A stretch of 64,000 nt of DNA, from assembly GCF_001613105.1 (NCBI RefSeq), contig NZ_BDBS01000032.1:101929-165928 (forward strand). Direction: 5' to 3'. The notes beneath the pieces are model-generated. The model saw only the letters and a program-made list of their open reading frames with translations, had not been told where the DNA came from and made no database searches. Source of the DNA: Nocardia pseudobrasiliensis NBRC 108224. GTDB lineage: Bacteria; Actinomycetota; Actinomycetes; Mycobacteriales; Mycobacteriaceae. The position numbers were made by a program, and so were the translations under genes. Shown here in pieces: positions 31,541-40,040 of the stretch. The stretch's first letter is position 1. Every line of letters begins with the position of its first letter.

Positions 31541-34411
31541 GTGCAGGACAGCCGTGCAACCGATACGACCGGTGCCGCCGCGACCGGTGACAGCGACATG
31601 CCCGCACACCGCTACAACGCCTATCTGGCCGGACGCGTGGAGAGCAAGTGGCAGCGGAACTGGGACGAGCGCGGCACCTTCCACGCGCCCAATCCGGTCG
31701 GCCCGCTGGCGGGTGAGACCCCGGCCGACAAGCTGTTCATCCAGGACATGTTCCCCTACCCGTCGGGTGCGGGTCTGCATGTGGGACATCCGCTGGGCTA
31801 TATCGCCACCGACGTCTTCGCCCGCTTCCACCGCATGCACGGTCGAAATGTGCTGCACGCCCTGGGATATGACGCCTTCGGCCTGCCCGCCGAGCAGTAC
31901 GCCGTGCAGACCGGCGCCCATCCGCGGGTGACCACCGAGTCGAATATCGCCAATATGCGCCGTCAGCTGGATCGGCTGGGCTTGGGCCATGATCGCCGGC
32001 GCTCGTTCTCGACCACCGATCCCGAGTTCTACAAGTGGACGCAGTGGATCTTCCTGCGCATCTACAACGCCTGGTACGACACCTCGGCGAACAAGGCCCG
32101 GCCGATCGCGGAGCTGGCGGCCGAATTCGCCTCGGGCGCACGGCAGACCGCCGACGGACGGCCGTGGGCCGAGCTGTCCGCGGCCGAGCGCGGCGCGGTG
32201 CTGGACTCCTATCGCCTGGTCTACCAATCCGATTCGATGGTCAACTGGTGCCCCGGGCTGGGTACGGTCCTGGCCAACGAGGAGGTCACCGCCGACGGGC
32301 GCAGCGAGCGCGGCAACTTCCCGGTGTTCCGTAAGCGGTTGCGGCAGTGGATGATGCGCATCACCGCCTACGCCGACCGACTGGTCGACGATCTGGATCT
32401 GCTGGACTGGCCGGACAATGTGAAGGCCATGCAGCGCAACTGGATCGGGCGTTCGCGCGGCGCGCAGGTGCGGTTCGCGGCCGACGGGCAGACGATCGAG
32501 GTGTTCACCACCCGGCCAGATACGCTGTTCGGCGCGACGTATGTCGTGTTGGCGCCGGAGCACGAGCTGGTGGATCGTCTGTTGGCCGCGCAGTGGCCCG
32601 AGGGTATCGATCCGCATTGGACCTTCCAGTCCCCGAGTCCGGCGGAAGCCGTTGCGGCGTACCGCAAGTCGATCGCGGCGAAGTCGGATCTGGAGCGCCA
32701 GGAGAACAAGGACAAGACCGGCGTCTTCCTGGGCGCCTACGCGACCAATCCGGTCAACGGCGCGCAGGTGCCGATCTTCATCGCCGATTATGTGCTGAGC
32801 GGCTACGGCACCGGGGCCATCATGGCCGTGCCGGGCCACGATCAGCGCGACTGGGAGTTCGCCACCGCCTTCGGGCTGCCGATCGTGGAAGTCATTGCCG
32901 GTGGGGATATCTCGCAGGCCGCGTATTCGGGTGACGGTGCGCTGGTCAACTCCGAATATCTGAACGGCCTGGATGTCGAGGCGGCCAAGGCGAAGATCAT
33001 CGAGCGGCTGGAGGCCGACGGGCACGGGCGCGGCACCATTCAGTACAAGTTGCGCGACTGGCTGTTCGCGCGGCAGCGCTACTGGGGTGAGCCGTTCCCG
33101 ATCGTCTACGACGCCGACGGTCAGGCGCACGCGCTGCCGGAATCGATGCTGCCGGTGGAGTTGCCGGAGGTGAAGGACTTCGCGCCGGTCACCTTCGATC
33201 CCGACGACGCCGACTCCGAACCGTCGCCGCCGCTGGCCAAGGCCACCGAATGGGTGAACGTGGAACTGGATCTGGGCGACGGTCCCAAGACCTATCGCCG
33301 CGACACCAATGTGATGCCGCAGTGGGCGGGCAGCTCCTGGTATCAGCTGCGCTACACCGATCCGACCAATACCGAGGCGCTGGCCGCACCGGAGAACGAG
33401 CGCTACTGGTTGGGCCCCCGTCCGGCCGAGCACGGCGCGAACGATCCCGGCGGCGTCGATCTGTACGTCGGCGGCGTGGAACACGCTGTGCTGCATCTGC
33501 TGTACGCGCGGTTCTGGCAGAAGGTGCTGTTCGACTTCGGCGATGTGTCCAGCCCCGAGCCGTACCGCCGCCTGTTCAATCAGGGCTATATCCAGGCCTA
33601 CGCCTACACCGACGAGCGCGGCACCTATGTGCCCGCGGCCGAGATCGTGGAGCGCGACGGAAAGTTCTTCTGGACCAACGAGTCCGGCGTCGAGATCGAG
33701 GTCTTCCAGGAGTACGGCAAGATCGGCAAATCGCTGAAGAACGCCGTGTCCCCCGATGAGATGTACGACCTGTACGGCGCGGACACCTTCCGCTTCTACG
33801 AGATGTCGATGGGCCCGCTGGACACCTCCCGCCCCTGGGCCACAAAGGATGTCGTCGGCGCGCACCGCTTCCTGCAGCGCGTCTGGCGCCTGGTCGTCGA
33901 CGAGGAGTCCGGCGCGGTCCGCGTCACCGACACCACCCCCGCCGACGCCACCCTGCGCCTGCTGCATCGCACCATCGACGGCGTCGACGCCGACTACGCC
34001 GCCCTGCGCGACAACACCGCGGGCGCCAAGCTGATCGAGCTGACCAACCACCTGACCAAGGAATACCCCCAGGGCGCCCCCCGCCAGGTAGTCGAACCCC
34101 TGATCCTGATGCTGGCCCCCACCGCCCCCCACATAGCCGAAGAACTCTGGGAACGCCTGGGCCACACCACCTCCCTGGCCCACGGCCCCTTCCCCACCGC
34201 CGACCCCGCCCTCCTGGTAGAGGACTCCGTCGAATACCCCATCCAGGTAAACGGCAAGGTCCGCAGCCGAATAAGCGTCCCCGCCGACGCCGACGCGAAG
34301 GCAGTGGAAGCCGCAGCCCTCTCCGACGAAAAACTCCAGGAATTCCTCAACGGCAAACCCCCCCGCAAGGTAATCGTCGTCCCCGGCCGCCTGGTCAACG
34401 TCGTAGCCTGA
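31541..34411 (+). CDS. leuS: leucyl-tRNA synthetase
   Basis: A 956-residue class I synthetase that charges tRNA-Leu. The HIGH motif is H80-V-G-H83 in P-Y-P-S-G-A-G-L-H, the KMSKS equivalent K727-I-G-K-S, and the CP1 editing domain contains T-T-R-P-D-T-L-F-G-A and the D-Q-R-D-W-E-F region. Length fits actinobacterial LeuS. GTG 31541 is preceded by an AGG seven bases upstream; a TTG at 31505 would add 12 residues and is less likely. The last 350 bases are nearly free of G at third positions and use GTA, ATA, GAA and CCC codons that are rare earlier in the gene. The first 25 residues are a variable lead. Confidence 0.97.
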   Translation: MQDSRATDTTGAAATGDSDMPAHRYNAYLAGRVESKWQRNWDERGTFHAPNPVGPLAGETPADKLFIQDMFPYPSGAGLHVGHPLGYIATDVFARFHRMHGRNVLHALGYDAFGLPAEQYAVQTGAHPRVTTESNIANMRRQLDRLGLGHDRRRSFSTTDPEFYKWTQWIFLRIYNAWYDTSANKARPIAELAAEFASGARQTADGRPWAELSAAERGAVLDSYRLVYQSDSMVNWCPGLGTVLANEEVTADGRSERGNFPVFRKRLRQWMMRITAYADRLVDDLDLLDWPDNVKAMQRNWIGRSRGAQVRFAADGQTIEVFTTRPDTLFGATYVVLAPEHELVDRLLAAQWPEGIDPHWTFQSPSPAEAVAAYRKSIAAKSDLERQENKDKTGVFLGAYATNPVNGAQVPIFIADYVLSGYGTGAIMAVPGHDQRDWEFATAFGLPIVEVIAGGDISQAAYSGDGALVNSEYLNGLDVEAAKAKIIERLEADGHGRGTIQYKLRDWLFARQRYWGEPFPIVYDADGQAHALPESMLPVELPEVKDFAPVTFDPDDADSEPSPPLAKATEWVNVELDLGDGPKTYRRDTNVMPQWAGSSWYQLRYTDPTNTEALAAPENERYWLGPRPAEHGANDPGGVDLYVGGVEHAVLHLLYARFWQKVLFDFGDVSSPEPYRRLFNQGYIQAYAYTDERGTYVPAAEIVERDGKFFWTNESGVEIEVFQEYGKIGKSLKNAVSPDEMYDLYGADTFRFYEMSMGPLDTSRPWATKDVVGAHRFLQRVWRLVVDEESGAVRVTDTTPADATLRLLHRTIDGVDADYAALRDNTAGAKLIELTNHLTKEYPQGAPRQVVEPLILMLAPTAPHIAEELWERLGHTTSLAHGPFPTADPALLVEDSVEYPIQVNGKVRSRISVPADADAKAVEAAALSDEKLQEFLNGKPPRKVIVVPGRLVNVVA

Positions 34412-34511
34412 CCGAGGTGGGCGCTCGATGGCGACCGAGCGTGGCCCCACGATCGAGACCCGAAGGCAGACCCATGCGATCGGATATGCCTTCGGGTACT
34501 GGGAAGTTCGA

Positions 34512-34751
34512 CTATATTTTGAAGGTATTATCCGAAAATTCGGATAGGTATGCGGATTTCCATTTATTTGAAAATCTGGAGAAATCTCTGTCGAGGGTCT
34601 CTTTTCGCCATCGAACCGACTCGTAGTCCGACTCTTTGCCGTAGTCGTGATCGTGGATCACAGAGGAGCCGGGTGCGTACATGACATCGAAATTTCCCTC
34701 GTATCGAAGCCTATAGCAGAAGATCTTGAAGTCCTCGTCCGGATCAAGGCC
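34512..34751 (-). pseudogene. remnant of a family 2 glycosyltransferase, C-terminal part
   Basis: About 79 codons read as the end of a GT2-type glycosyltransferase: D-P-D-E-D-F-K-I-F-C-Y-R-L-R-Y-E-G, then M-Y-A-P-G-S-S-V-I-H-D-H-D-Y-G-K and R-F-S-N-K-W-K, ending in a normal stop. The catalytic GT-A part is missing. The DNA is markedly AT-rich compared with everything around it, so it was probably acquired by transfer and then cut down. On its 5' side it ends abruptly at the motif CCGAGCGCAGCGAGG next to the deacetylase 3' end. No start codon or ribosome site serves this fragment, so I treat it as a pseudogene. Confidence 0.75.
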
Positions 34752-34761
34752 CGCCCGTCCC

Positions 34762-34777
34762 GCCGAGCGCAGCGAGG
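34762..34777. repeat. intergenic motif GCCGAGCGCAGCGAGG, copy 2
   Basis: The same 16-mer as at 20211-20226, here at the junction between the AT-rich glycosyltransferase remnant and the deacetylase gene. It could mark the recombination point. Confidence 0.6.
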
Positions 34778-34783
34778 CTGGGG

Positions 34784-35611
34784 TCAGCGTGGGGGGAGGA
34801 GGACGTCGTTGAGGGTGACCATGGAGAGGTTTCGGGACTTGATTATTTCTACTAATTGGTTGTAGCAGTGGGTTACCGGGGGGTGGTTGGCGTGGCCAAT
34901 GACTATGGATTGGGGGGTGAAGTACTGGTGGGCCATCTGGATGAGGTAGTCCTCGGTTACCAGTTGGGAGTCGGAGAGGCTGCCGTACCACATGGTGGGG
35001 ACGGTGTAGCCGAGGTCGGCGGCTACTCGGTCGACGGTGGGGTCGTGGTAGCCGAAGGGTGGGCGGTAGTAGGGGGTGCCGTCTACGCCGAAGGTGTTGT
35101 GCAGGAAGGTTTTCGCTCGGGCCAGTTGGTCGGATACCTGGGTGGGGGTGAGTTTGGTCAGGGCGGGGTGGTTCCAGGTGTGGTTGCCCAGTTGGATCTG
35201 GCCGGAGTCGACGAGGGGGCGCAGGGCGTCTCGGTGGATGGTCCAGGAGTCGTAGTAGGCGGTGACGAAGAAGGTGAAGCGGGCGCCGGTGTCGCGGGCG
35301 AAGCGGATATAGGCGCCGACCACCTCGGGACTGGACCCGTCGTCGACGGTCAGGGCGAGATTCGTACCGGCGCCGGGCAATGCGGTGATGGTCCCGCGGG
35401 ACAGCTGCGTCTTCGGCCCGCCGGGCGGGGGCGGCAGCAGCGGGGGACGCGGCGGGGGCGGCGGGACCGGATTCGGGAGGTCGCCGCCGGAACCACTGGG
35501 TAGCGGCGGATCACCCTCGGCCAGCGAGGATCCGGCCAGCGCGGCGGCCGCACCGGCGGTACCGGCGGCCAACATGGTCAGGAACCGCCGCCGGGACCAG
35601 TTCGAATTCAT
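34784..35611 (-). CDS. secreted polysaccharide deacetylase (CE4)
   Basis: A 275-residue exported enzyme. The N terminus has a Tat-type signal (S-R-R-R-F-L-T-M-L, then an Ala-rich core) followed by a Pro-rich linker at about residues 40-66. The NodB domain follows: motif 1 L-T-V-D90-D91-G (Val in place of the usual Phe), motif 2 H144-T-W-N-H148 for metal, motif 3 R-P-P-F-G-Y-H-D. It removes acetyl groups from a cell-wall polysaccharide or peptidoglycan; the precise target is unknown. The 3' half is G-poor on the coding strand. Just downstream lies the glycosyltransferase remnant. Confidence 0.92.
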   Translation of the reverse strand: MNSNWSRRRFLTMLAAGTAGAAAALAGSSLAEGDPPLPSGSGGDLPNPVPPPPPRPPLLPPPPGGPKTQLSRGTITALPGAGTNLALTVDDGSSPEVVGAYIRFARDTGARFTFFVTAYYDSWTIHRDALRPLVDSGQIQLGNHTWNHPALTKLTPTQVSDQLARAKTFLHNTFGVDGTPYYRPPFGYHDPTVDRVAADLGYTVPTMWYGSLSDSQLVTEDYLIQMAHQYFTPQSIVIGHANHPPVTHCYNQLVEIIKSRNLSMVTLNDVLLPPR

Positions 35612-35747
35612 AACTCACCAAACATGTTCGAGGTCGGCCTGCTTCGCGACCCACGGTAGTCAAGGCCACGCTATGCAGCGGCCACCCACGCCGTATGAAC
35701 GCCGGATGACCACCCGTCGAACTTCCGTCCGCAGCACGGGCCGAGCC

Positions 35748-36440
35748 TCACCGCGCGATCGGCCGCAGCACGATCTCGGTCGGATGTGCATCGCGCGGCG
35801 TCTCCACGGCATTACGCACCGCGCGCGCAACGGTTTCCGCGGTCAGGAACTCCTCGGGCCGATACTCCCGCCCCTCGCCGGCCACGATCGCCCGCTGCAT
35901 ATCGGTATCGATCCGCCCGGGATGGATGGAGGTGACCCGCAGCGCGGATTCCTCCAGCCGCAACGCATCCCCGAACGCCCGCAGCCCGAACTTACTCGCC
36001 GCATACACACCCCAACCCGGATTCGCCCGCAATCCGGCCCCCGAATTGATAAGCACCACATGCCCTTTCGCCGCCCGCAGCGCTGGCAGCAGCAGCCTGG
36101 TCAACTCCGCGACGGCAATCAGATTGGCCTCCAACGTCTCCCGCCACAGTCGCACCGGCGAATCCGCGATCGGCCCGAGATCCCCGGCCACTCCGGCATT
36201 GTGCACCAGCACATCCAGCCGCTCGATCGGCCCGGTCGCCAGTGCCACGGCCTCGTAATCGGTCAGCTCGACCGGCCAGCCGGTGGCCTGCGGCAGTTCG
36301 GCGAGGATCTCGGTCAGCGAATCCACCGACCGCGCGCCCAGCAGCAGTCGATGGGTCGGCGCCAGTTCGCGGGCTATCGCCGCCCCGAGCCCCCGGCTGG
36401 CCCCCGTGATCAGAGCGGTCGGCTTGCTGTCGGTCACCAT
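35748..36440 (-). CDS. short-chain dehydrogenase/reductase
   Basis: A 230-residue classical SDR with T-G-A-S-R-G-L-G-A-A for cofactor, N-A-G-V-A-G, the catalytic Y-A-A-S-K and the Ser in L-I-N-S-G-A-G. The Arg in L-L-L-G-A-R-S suggests NADPH preference. The ATG at 36440 has TACGGT six bases upstream, giving a leaderless mRNA; the longer open frame upstream is antisense to the glycoside hydrolase. It is divergent from the glucosylglycerate hydrolase gene. Substrate unknown. Confidence 0.9.
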   Translation of the reverse strand: MVTDSKPTALITGASRGLGAAIARELAPTHRLLLGARSVDSLTEILAELPQATGWPVELTDYEAVALATGPIERLDVLVHNAGVAGDLGPIADSPVRLWRETLEANLIAVAELTRLLLPALRAAKGHVVLINSGAGLRANPGWGVYAASKFGLRAFGDALRLEESALRVTSIHPGRIDTDMQRAIVAGEGREYRPEEFLTAETVARAVRNAVETPRDAHPTEIVLRPIAR

Positions 36441-36446
36441 GCCCTC

Positions 36447-36452
36447 ACCGTA
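36447..36452 (-). promoter_or_regulatory. -10 box TACGGT of the SDR gene
   Basis: TACGGT on the minus strand lies six bases before ATG 36440 and fixes that start. The same bases also hold a GAGGG that could act as Shine-Dalgarno. Confidence 0.4.
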
Positions 36453-36623
36453 ATGCCCGATTGGCGTAACCACCGGGTCGCATCGGACGATGGTCACGGC
36501 AGCCCGCCTGTTCGGGGGCGCACCGCGTACTCCCAGCCACGAACCGAGGCGAACAGGGTGACAACTGCCGATCGACGAGCCGCGCAGCGCGCGTACCTGC
36601 GGGTGACATCGCAGAATAGGGGT

Positions 36624-37961
36624 ATGAACGGACCGGGTTTCACCCCGACGCAGCTGGCGGCCCGGGCCGCCTATCTGCTGCGCGGCAACGACCTGGGCAC
36701 CATGACCAGCGCCGCGCCCAAGCTGTATCCGCACATGTGGAGCTGGGACGCGGCGTTCGTGGCGGTCGGCCTGGCCCCACTGAGCGTGGAGCGGGCGGTG
36801 GTCGAACTCGACACGCTGCTGTCGGCGCAGTGGAAGAACGGGATGATCCCGCACATAGTGTTCGCGGGCGGCCGGGACGGCTACTTCCCCGGCCCCGCCC
36901 GCTGGGAGTGCCGACGCCTCGCCGCCAATGCCCCCGACGGCCCGGACACCTCCGGCATCACCCAGCCGCCCGTGCACGCCATCGCCGTGCAGCGCATCCT
37001 CGACCATTCCCGTCGGCACGGCCGCAGCACTCGGGCCGTCGCCGAGGAATTCCTGGATCGTCGCTGGACCCAGCTCATGCGCTGGCATCGCTGGCTGGCC
37101 CACGCCCGCGACCCGAAGGGCAACGGCCGCATCACGCTGTACCACGGCTGGGAATCGGGTATGGACAATTCGCCGCGCTGGGATCGGGCCTACGACAATG
37201 TCGTACCCGGTCCCGATCTGCCGCCCTACGAACGCGCCGACATCCATCTGATCGATCCGTCCCAGCGCCCCACCGACCGCGAATACGACCGCTACCTGTG
37301 GCTGGTCGAGCAGATGCGCCGCTGCGGCTACGACGATTTCCAGATGGCCTCGACACTGAGCTTCGCGGTCGAGGACGTCTTCGTGACCGCGATCTTCGCC
37401 CTGGCCTGCGAGGTTCTGGCCGGGATCGGCGAGGACTACCGCATGCCCAATGCCGATGTGCGCGAACTCTACGAATGGGCCGACTACTTCCGCGCCGGGG
37501 TCATCGCCACCACCGACGAGCGCAGCGGTGCGGCCCGCGACTTCGATCTGCGCCTGGGCCGCTGGATCGATACCGAAACCCTGTCGATCTTCGCGCCGCT
37601 GCTGTGCGGCGGCCTGCCCCGCGATACCGAGCGCAGCCTGCTGCGGCTGTTCGAGGGCCCGCGGTTCTGCGGTCATCCGGACCTGCGCTACGCGCTACCG
37701 CCGTCCACCTCGCCGGTATCCAGGGACTTTCGACCGCGCGAATATTGGCGCGGCCCGGTCTGGCCGGTGATGAGTTGGCTGTTCTCCTGGGTCTTCGCCC
37801 GGCGCGGCTGGGCGGAACGCTCGTTCATGCTGCGCGCCGAGGGACTGCGCCAGGCCAGCGACGGCAGCTTCGCCGAGTACTACGACCCCTTCACCGGCGA
37901 ACCGCTCGGCAGTATGCAGCAGTCCTGGACGGCCGCATCGGTTTTGGACTGGCTGGGCTAG
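36624..37961 (+). CDS. ggh: glucosylglycerate hydrolase (GH63)
   Basis: A 445-residue (alpha/alpha)6-barrel hydrolase almost identical in length to the Mycolicibacterium hassiacum enzyme (446). The presumed catalytic acids fall at equivalent places: D42 in M-W-S-W-D-A-A-F and E418 in S-F-A-E-Y-Y-D-P-F-T-G. The Q-W-K-N-G-M-I-P-H and H-G-W-E-S-G-M-D-N-S-P-R-W-D segments are also conserved. In mycobacteria it splits glucosylglycerate into glucose and glycerate when nitrogen starvation is relieved; mannosylglycerate is also accepted by relatives. No synthesis genes are nearby. ATG 36624 starts at the conserved N terminus. Confidence 0.9.
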   Translation: MNGPGFTPTQLAARAAYLLRGNDLGTMTSAAPKLYPHMWSWDAAFVAVGLAPLSVERAVVELDTLLSAQWKNGMIPHIVFAGGRDGYFPGPARWECRRLAANAPDGPDTSGITQPPVHAIAVQRILDHSRRHGRSTRAVAEEFLDRRWTQLMRWHRWLAHARDPKGNGRITLYHGWESGMDNSPRWDRAYDNVVPGPDLPPYERADIHLIDPSQRPTDREYDRYLWLVEQMRRCGYDDFQMASTLSFAVEDVFVTAIFALACEVLAGIGEDYRMPNADVRELYEWADYFRAGVIATTDERSGAARDFDLRLGRWIDTETLSIFAPLLCGGLPRDTERSLLRLFEGPRFCGHPDLRYALPPSTSPVSRDFRPREYWRGPVWPVMSWLFSWVFARRGWAERSFMLRAEGLRQASDGSFAEYYDPFTGEPLGSMQQSWTAASVLDWLG

Positions 37962-38024
37962 CCTCGAGCAACCATTCACCGGCGATTCACAGCGCGGACT
38001 GTGGTCACAGTGGCATCGGCTGCT

Positions 38025-38030
38025 TACTCT
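38025..38030 (+). promoter_or_regulatory. -10 box TACTCT of the GH25 gene
   Basis: TACTCT lies seven bases before ATG 38038; the mRNA is probably leaderless. Confidence 0.55.
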
Positions 38031-38037
38031 CGTAACC

Positions 38038-38769
38038 ATGTATCGACGCACAGTGGTTCGCTCCAAGGTTCGTCGCACGCTCCTCACCCTGCCGCTCGCG
38101 GCAGCGATGGGCATACTCTCGGCTACCGGCATGGCCACGGCCTCGCCGAGCGGGCCGGACGTCTCGTCGTGGCAGCACATCGACGGCCGGTTGATCAACT
38201 GGTTCGAGGTGCGCGCCTCCGGCAACAACTTCGCCATGGTGAAGGCGACCGAGGGACTGGGTTACATCAATCCGTACTTCGTGCCCGACAGTCTGCTCAT
38301 GCGGGCCGCAGGCGTCGCCCGGGGCACCTATCACTACGCCCGCCCGCAGTCACCGCCCGAACCGCAGGCCGCGCTGTACGCGAGCGTGGTGCTCGGGCAG
38401 AACGGGCCGCTGGATCTGCCGCCGGTGCTCGATCTCGAGAGTTCGGGCGGACTGCCCCCGGCCGCGCTCATCGACTGGACCCATCGCTATCTGAATGCCG
38501 TACAGGCCATGACCGGTCGGGTGCCGATCATCTACACCTACCCGAATTTCTGGCGCACGGCGATGGCCGATTCGCACGAGTTCACCAATTACCCGCTGTG
38601 GATCGCGGATTACCGCGGTAATGCGCAGCCGGAGGTGCCGGGCGGCTGGCCGACCTGGACGTTCTGGCAGACCACCGATTCGGGCAGCATTCCGGGTATC
38701 GCCGGGAACACCGATCTGAACGTATACAGCGGCGCTCAGGGCGATTTCGCGCGCTTCGCCAATACGTGA
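38038..38769 (+). CDS. secreted GH25 lysozyme-like muramidase
   Basis: A 243-residue exported protein. A signal peptide (R-R-T-L-L-T-L-P then an Ala-rich core, cleavage near A-T-A-S at residue 36) is followed directly by a GH25 barrel: D41-V-S-S-W-Q at the start, F-A-M-V-K-A-T-E-G, and the catalytic pair D132 and E134 in V-L-D-L-E-S. W-T-F-W-Q-T-T is the conserved last strand. No cell-wall-binding repeat is attached. It probably cuts peptidoglycan glycan strands, either in growth or against other bacteria. A strong terminator hairpin follows the stop at once. Confidence 0.93.
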   Translation: MYRRTVVRSKVRRTLLTLPLAAAMGILSATGMATASPSGPDVSSWQHIDGRLINWFEVRASGNNFAMVKATEGLGYINPYFVPDSLLMRAAGVARGTYHYARPQSPPEPQAALYASVVLGQNGPLDLPPVLDLESSGGLPPAALIDWTHRYLNAVQAMTGRVPIIYTYPNFWRTAMADSHEFTNYPLWIADYRGNAQPEVPGGWPTWTFWQTTDSGSIPGIAGNTDLNVYSGAQGDFARFANT

Positions 38770-38774
38770 ACGTG

Positions 38775-38809
38775 CCGAGGCCGCCGCGCGGACTGCGCGG
38801 CGGCCTCGG
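38775..38809 (+). terminator. hairpin terminator after the GH25 gene
   Basis: A perfect 15-bp stem (38775-38789 with 38795-38809, CCGAGGCCGCCGCGC) and a 5-base loop; no U-run. Confidence 0.75.
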
Positions 38810-38902
38810 ACCGGTTCAGTTGTCGACGGCCAGGATCGATCGAGTACTCGCCGGTGTCGTGGGCGGCATTCACAACGATCGGTACCTCGGATTGATCAGC
38901 TC

Positions 38903-39199
38903 TCAGTGCTCGTCGTAGTGACCGTCGTGGGCGGCGTGGCGGCAGCCGTCGTGGATGTAGTCCACATGGTCACCGTGCGGGATCGCGACGTGGCCGCAGC
39001 CCTCGCCGTGCTTGTGATCGTGCCCGCTGTGCTCGCGGTGTCCGGCCGGTTCGCATTCGTCGAAATGCCCGTCGTGGGCGCGGTGCAGATGTCCGTCGTG
39101 CACGTAATCCACATGGTCACCGTGCGGAACGGAGACGTGTCCGCAGCCCGGACCGTGCTTGTGATCGTGCTCGGTATGCGGCGCATGTGCCGTTGTCAT
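38903..39199 (-). CDS. duplicated His/Asp-rich metal-binding protein
   Basis: A 98-residue soluble protein made of two near-copies of a block of about 43 residues. Each block reads H-D-H-K-H-G-x-G-C-G-H-V-x-x-P-H-G-D-H-V-D-Y-x-H-D-G followed by H-x-A-H-D-G-H. About one residue in four is His, with Cys in each block. Single-block relatives are common in bacteria and often mislabelled as zinc transporter permeases. Zinc, nickel or cobalt binding is likely but unproven. GAGGGGAG precedes the ATG. I do not see a clear Zur-type box in the 98-base gap upstream. Confidence 0.85.
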   Translation of the reverse strand: MTTAHAPHTEHDHKHGPGCGHVSVPHGDHVDYVHDGHLHRAHDGHFDECEPAGHREHSGHDHKHGEGCGHVAIPHGDHVDYIHDGCRHAAHDGHYDEH

Positions 39200-39293
39200 C
39201 GAACTCCCCTCTTTCCATAACGCGGATGGACAGGTGGTGCCGATCACATACAGTAATAGCCATACGTTTGCGCTTTACGCCGCGCCCCGCGAT

Positions 39294-40040
39294 TCACAGC
39301 ACCTGGGACAGGAATTGCCGCAGCCGCGGCGTCTCGGCCGCGTCGAAGATCCGATCCGGCGTACCGGACTCCACGATCCGTCCCTCGTCCATGAAGACGA
39401 CATTGTCGGAGACCGAACGGGCGAAGCCCATCTCATGGGTCACCACGATCATCGTCATACCGCCCGAGGCGAGCTCGGCCATGAGCGACAGCACGCCCTT
39501 CACCAGCTCCGGATCCAGCGCCGAGGTGGCCTCGTCGAACAGCATGAGCTCCGGTTTCATCGCCAGCGCCCGAGCGATGGCGACCCGCTGCTGCTGACCA
39601 CCGGACAGATTGGCCGGGCGGGTGTCCGCGCGACCGGCCAGGCCCACGGTCTCGAGCTGTTCCAGCGCCACCGCGCGGGCCTGTTCCTTGGACAGGCCGC
39701 GCAGCTTGCGCGGTCCGAGCGCGACATTATCGGCGACCGACATGTGCGGGAACAGATTGAAATGTTGGAAGACCATGCCGATGCGCTGGCGCAGCCGATC
39801 GGGATCCTCGGTGAGCACCGAGACATCATCGATCAGCACATCGCCGGAATCGGGTTCGTGCAGCCGGTTCAGCACCCGCAGCAGCGTCGACTTACCCGAA
39901 CCGGACGGGCCGATGACCGTGGTCGTCTTACCGGCGTCGACATGCACATCGACCCCGCGCAGCACCTGATTGCCGCCGAGCGTCAAATGCAGTCCGGTAC
40001 CGGTCAAAGAGGAACTGCGGAATTCCTTGTCACCGCTCAT
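39294..40040 (-). CDS. polar amino-acid ABC transporter ATP-binding protein (GlnQ type)
   Basis: A 248-residue ATPase with Walker A G-P-S-G-S-G-K-S-T, F-Q-H-F-N-L-F-P-H at the Q-loop, signature L-S-G-G-Q-Q-Q-R-V, Walker B L-M-L-F-D-E-A-T-S-A-L-D and switch T-H-E-M-G-F-A. This text is typical of GlnQ/HisP-type importers of polar amino acids. ATG 40040 overlaps the stop of the upstream fused permease gene by four bases, so the two genes encode the whole transporter. Confidence 0.95.
   Translation of the reverse strand: MSGDKEFRSSSLTGTGLHLTLGGNQVLRGVDVHVDAGKTTTVIGPSGSGKSTLLRVLNRLHEPDSGDVLIDDVSVLTEDPDRLRQRIGMVFQHFNLFPHMSVADNVALGPRKLRGLSKEQARAVALEQLETVGLAGRADTRPANLSGGQQQRVAIARALAMKPELMLFDEATSALDPELVKGVLSLMAELASGGMTMIVVTHEMGFARSVSDNVVFMDEGRIVESGTPDRIFDAAETPRLRQFLSQVL

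Noticed and set aside
31487..34450. Open frame of 987 codons antisense to leuS
   Set aside because: It is the mirror of a highly conserved leuS gene in high-GC DNA; the protein is low in complexity with no domain.
34752..34991. Extension of the glycosyltransferase remnant into the deacetylase region
   Set aside because: The extra residues are Pro/Arg-rich antiframe translation of the deacetylase 3' end, with no GT2 features.
36441..37676. Long upstream extension of the SDR frame
   Set aside because: Antisense to the glucosylglycerate hydrolase; the SDR begins at ATG 36440 with its own -10 box.
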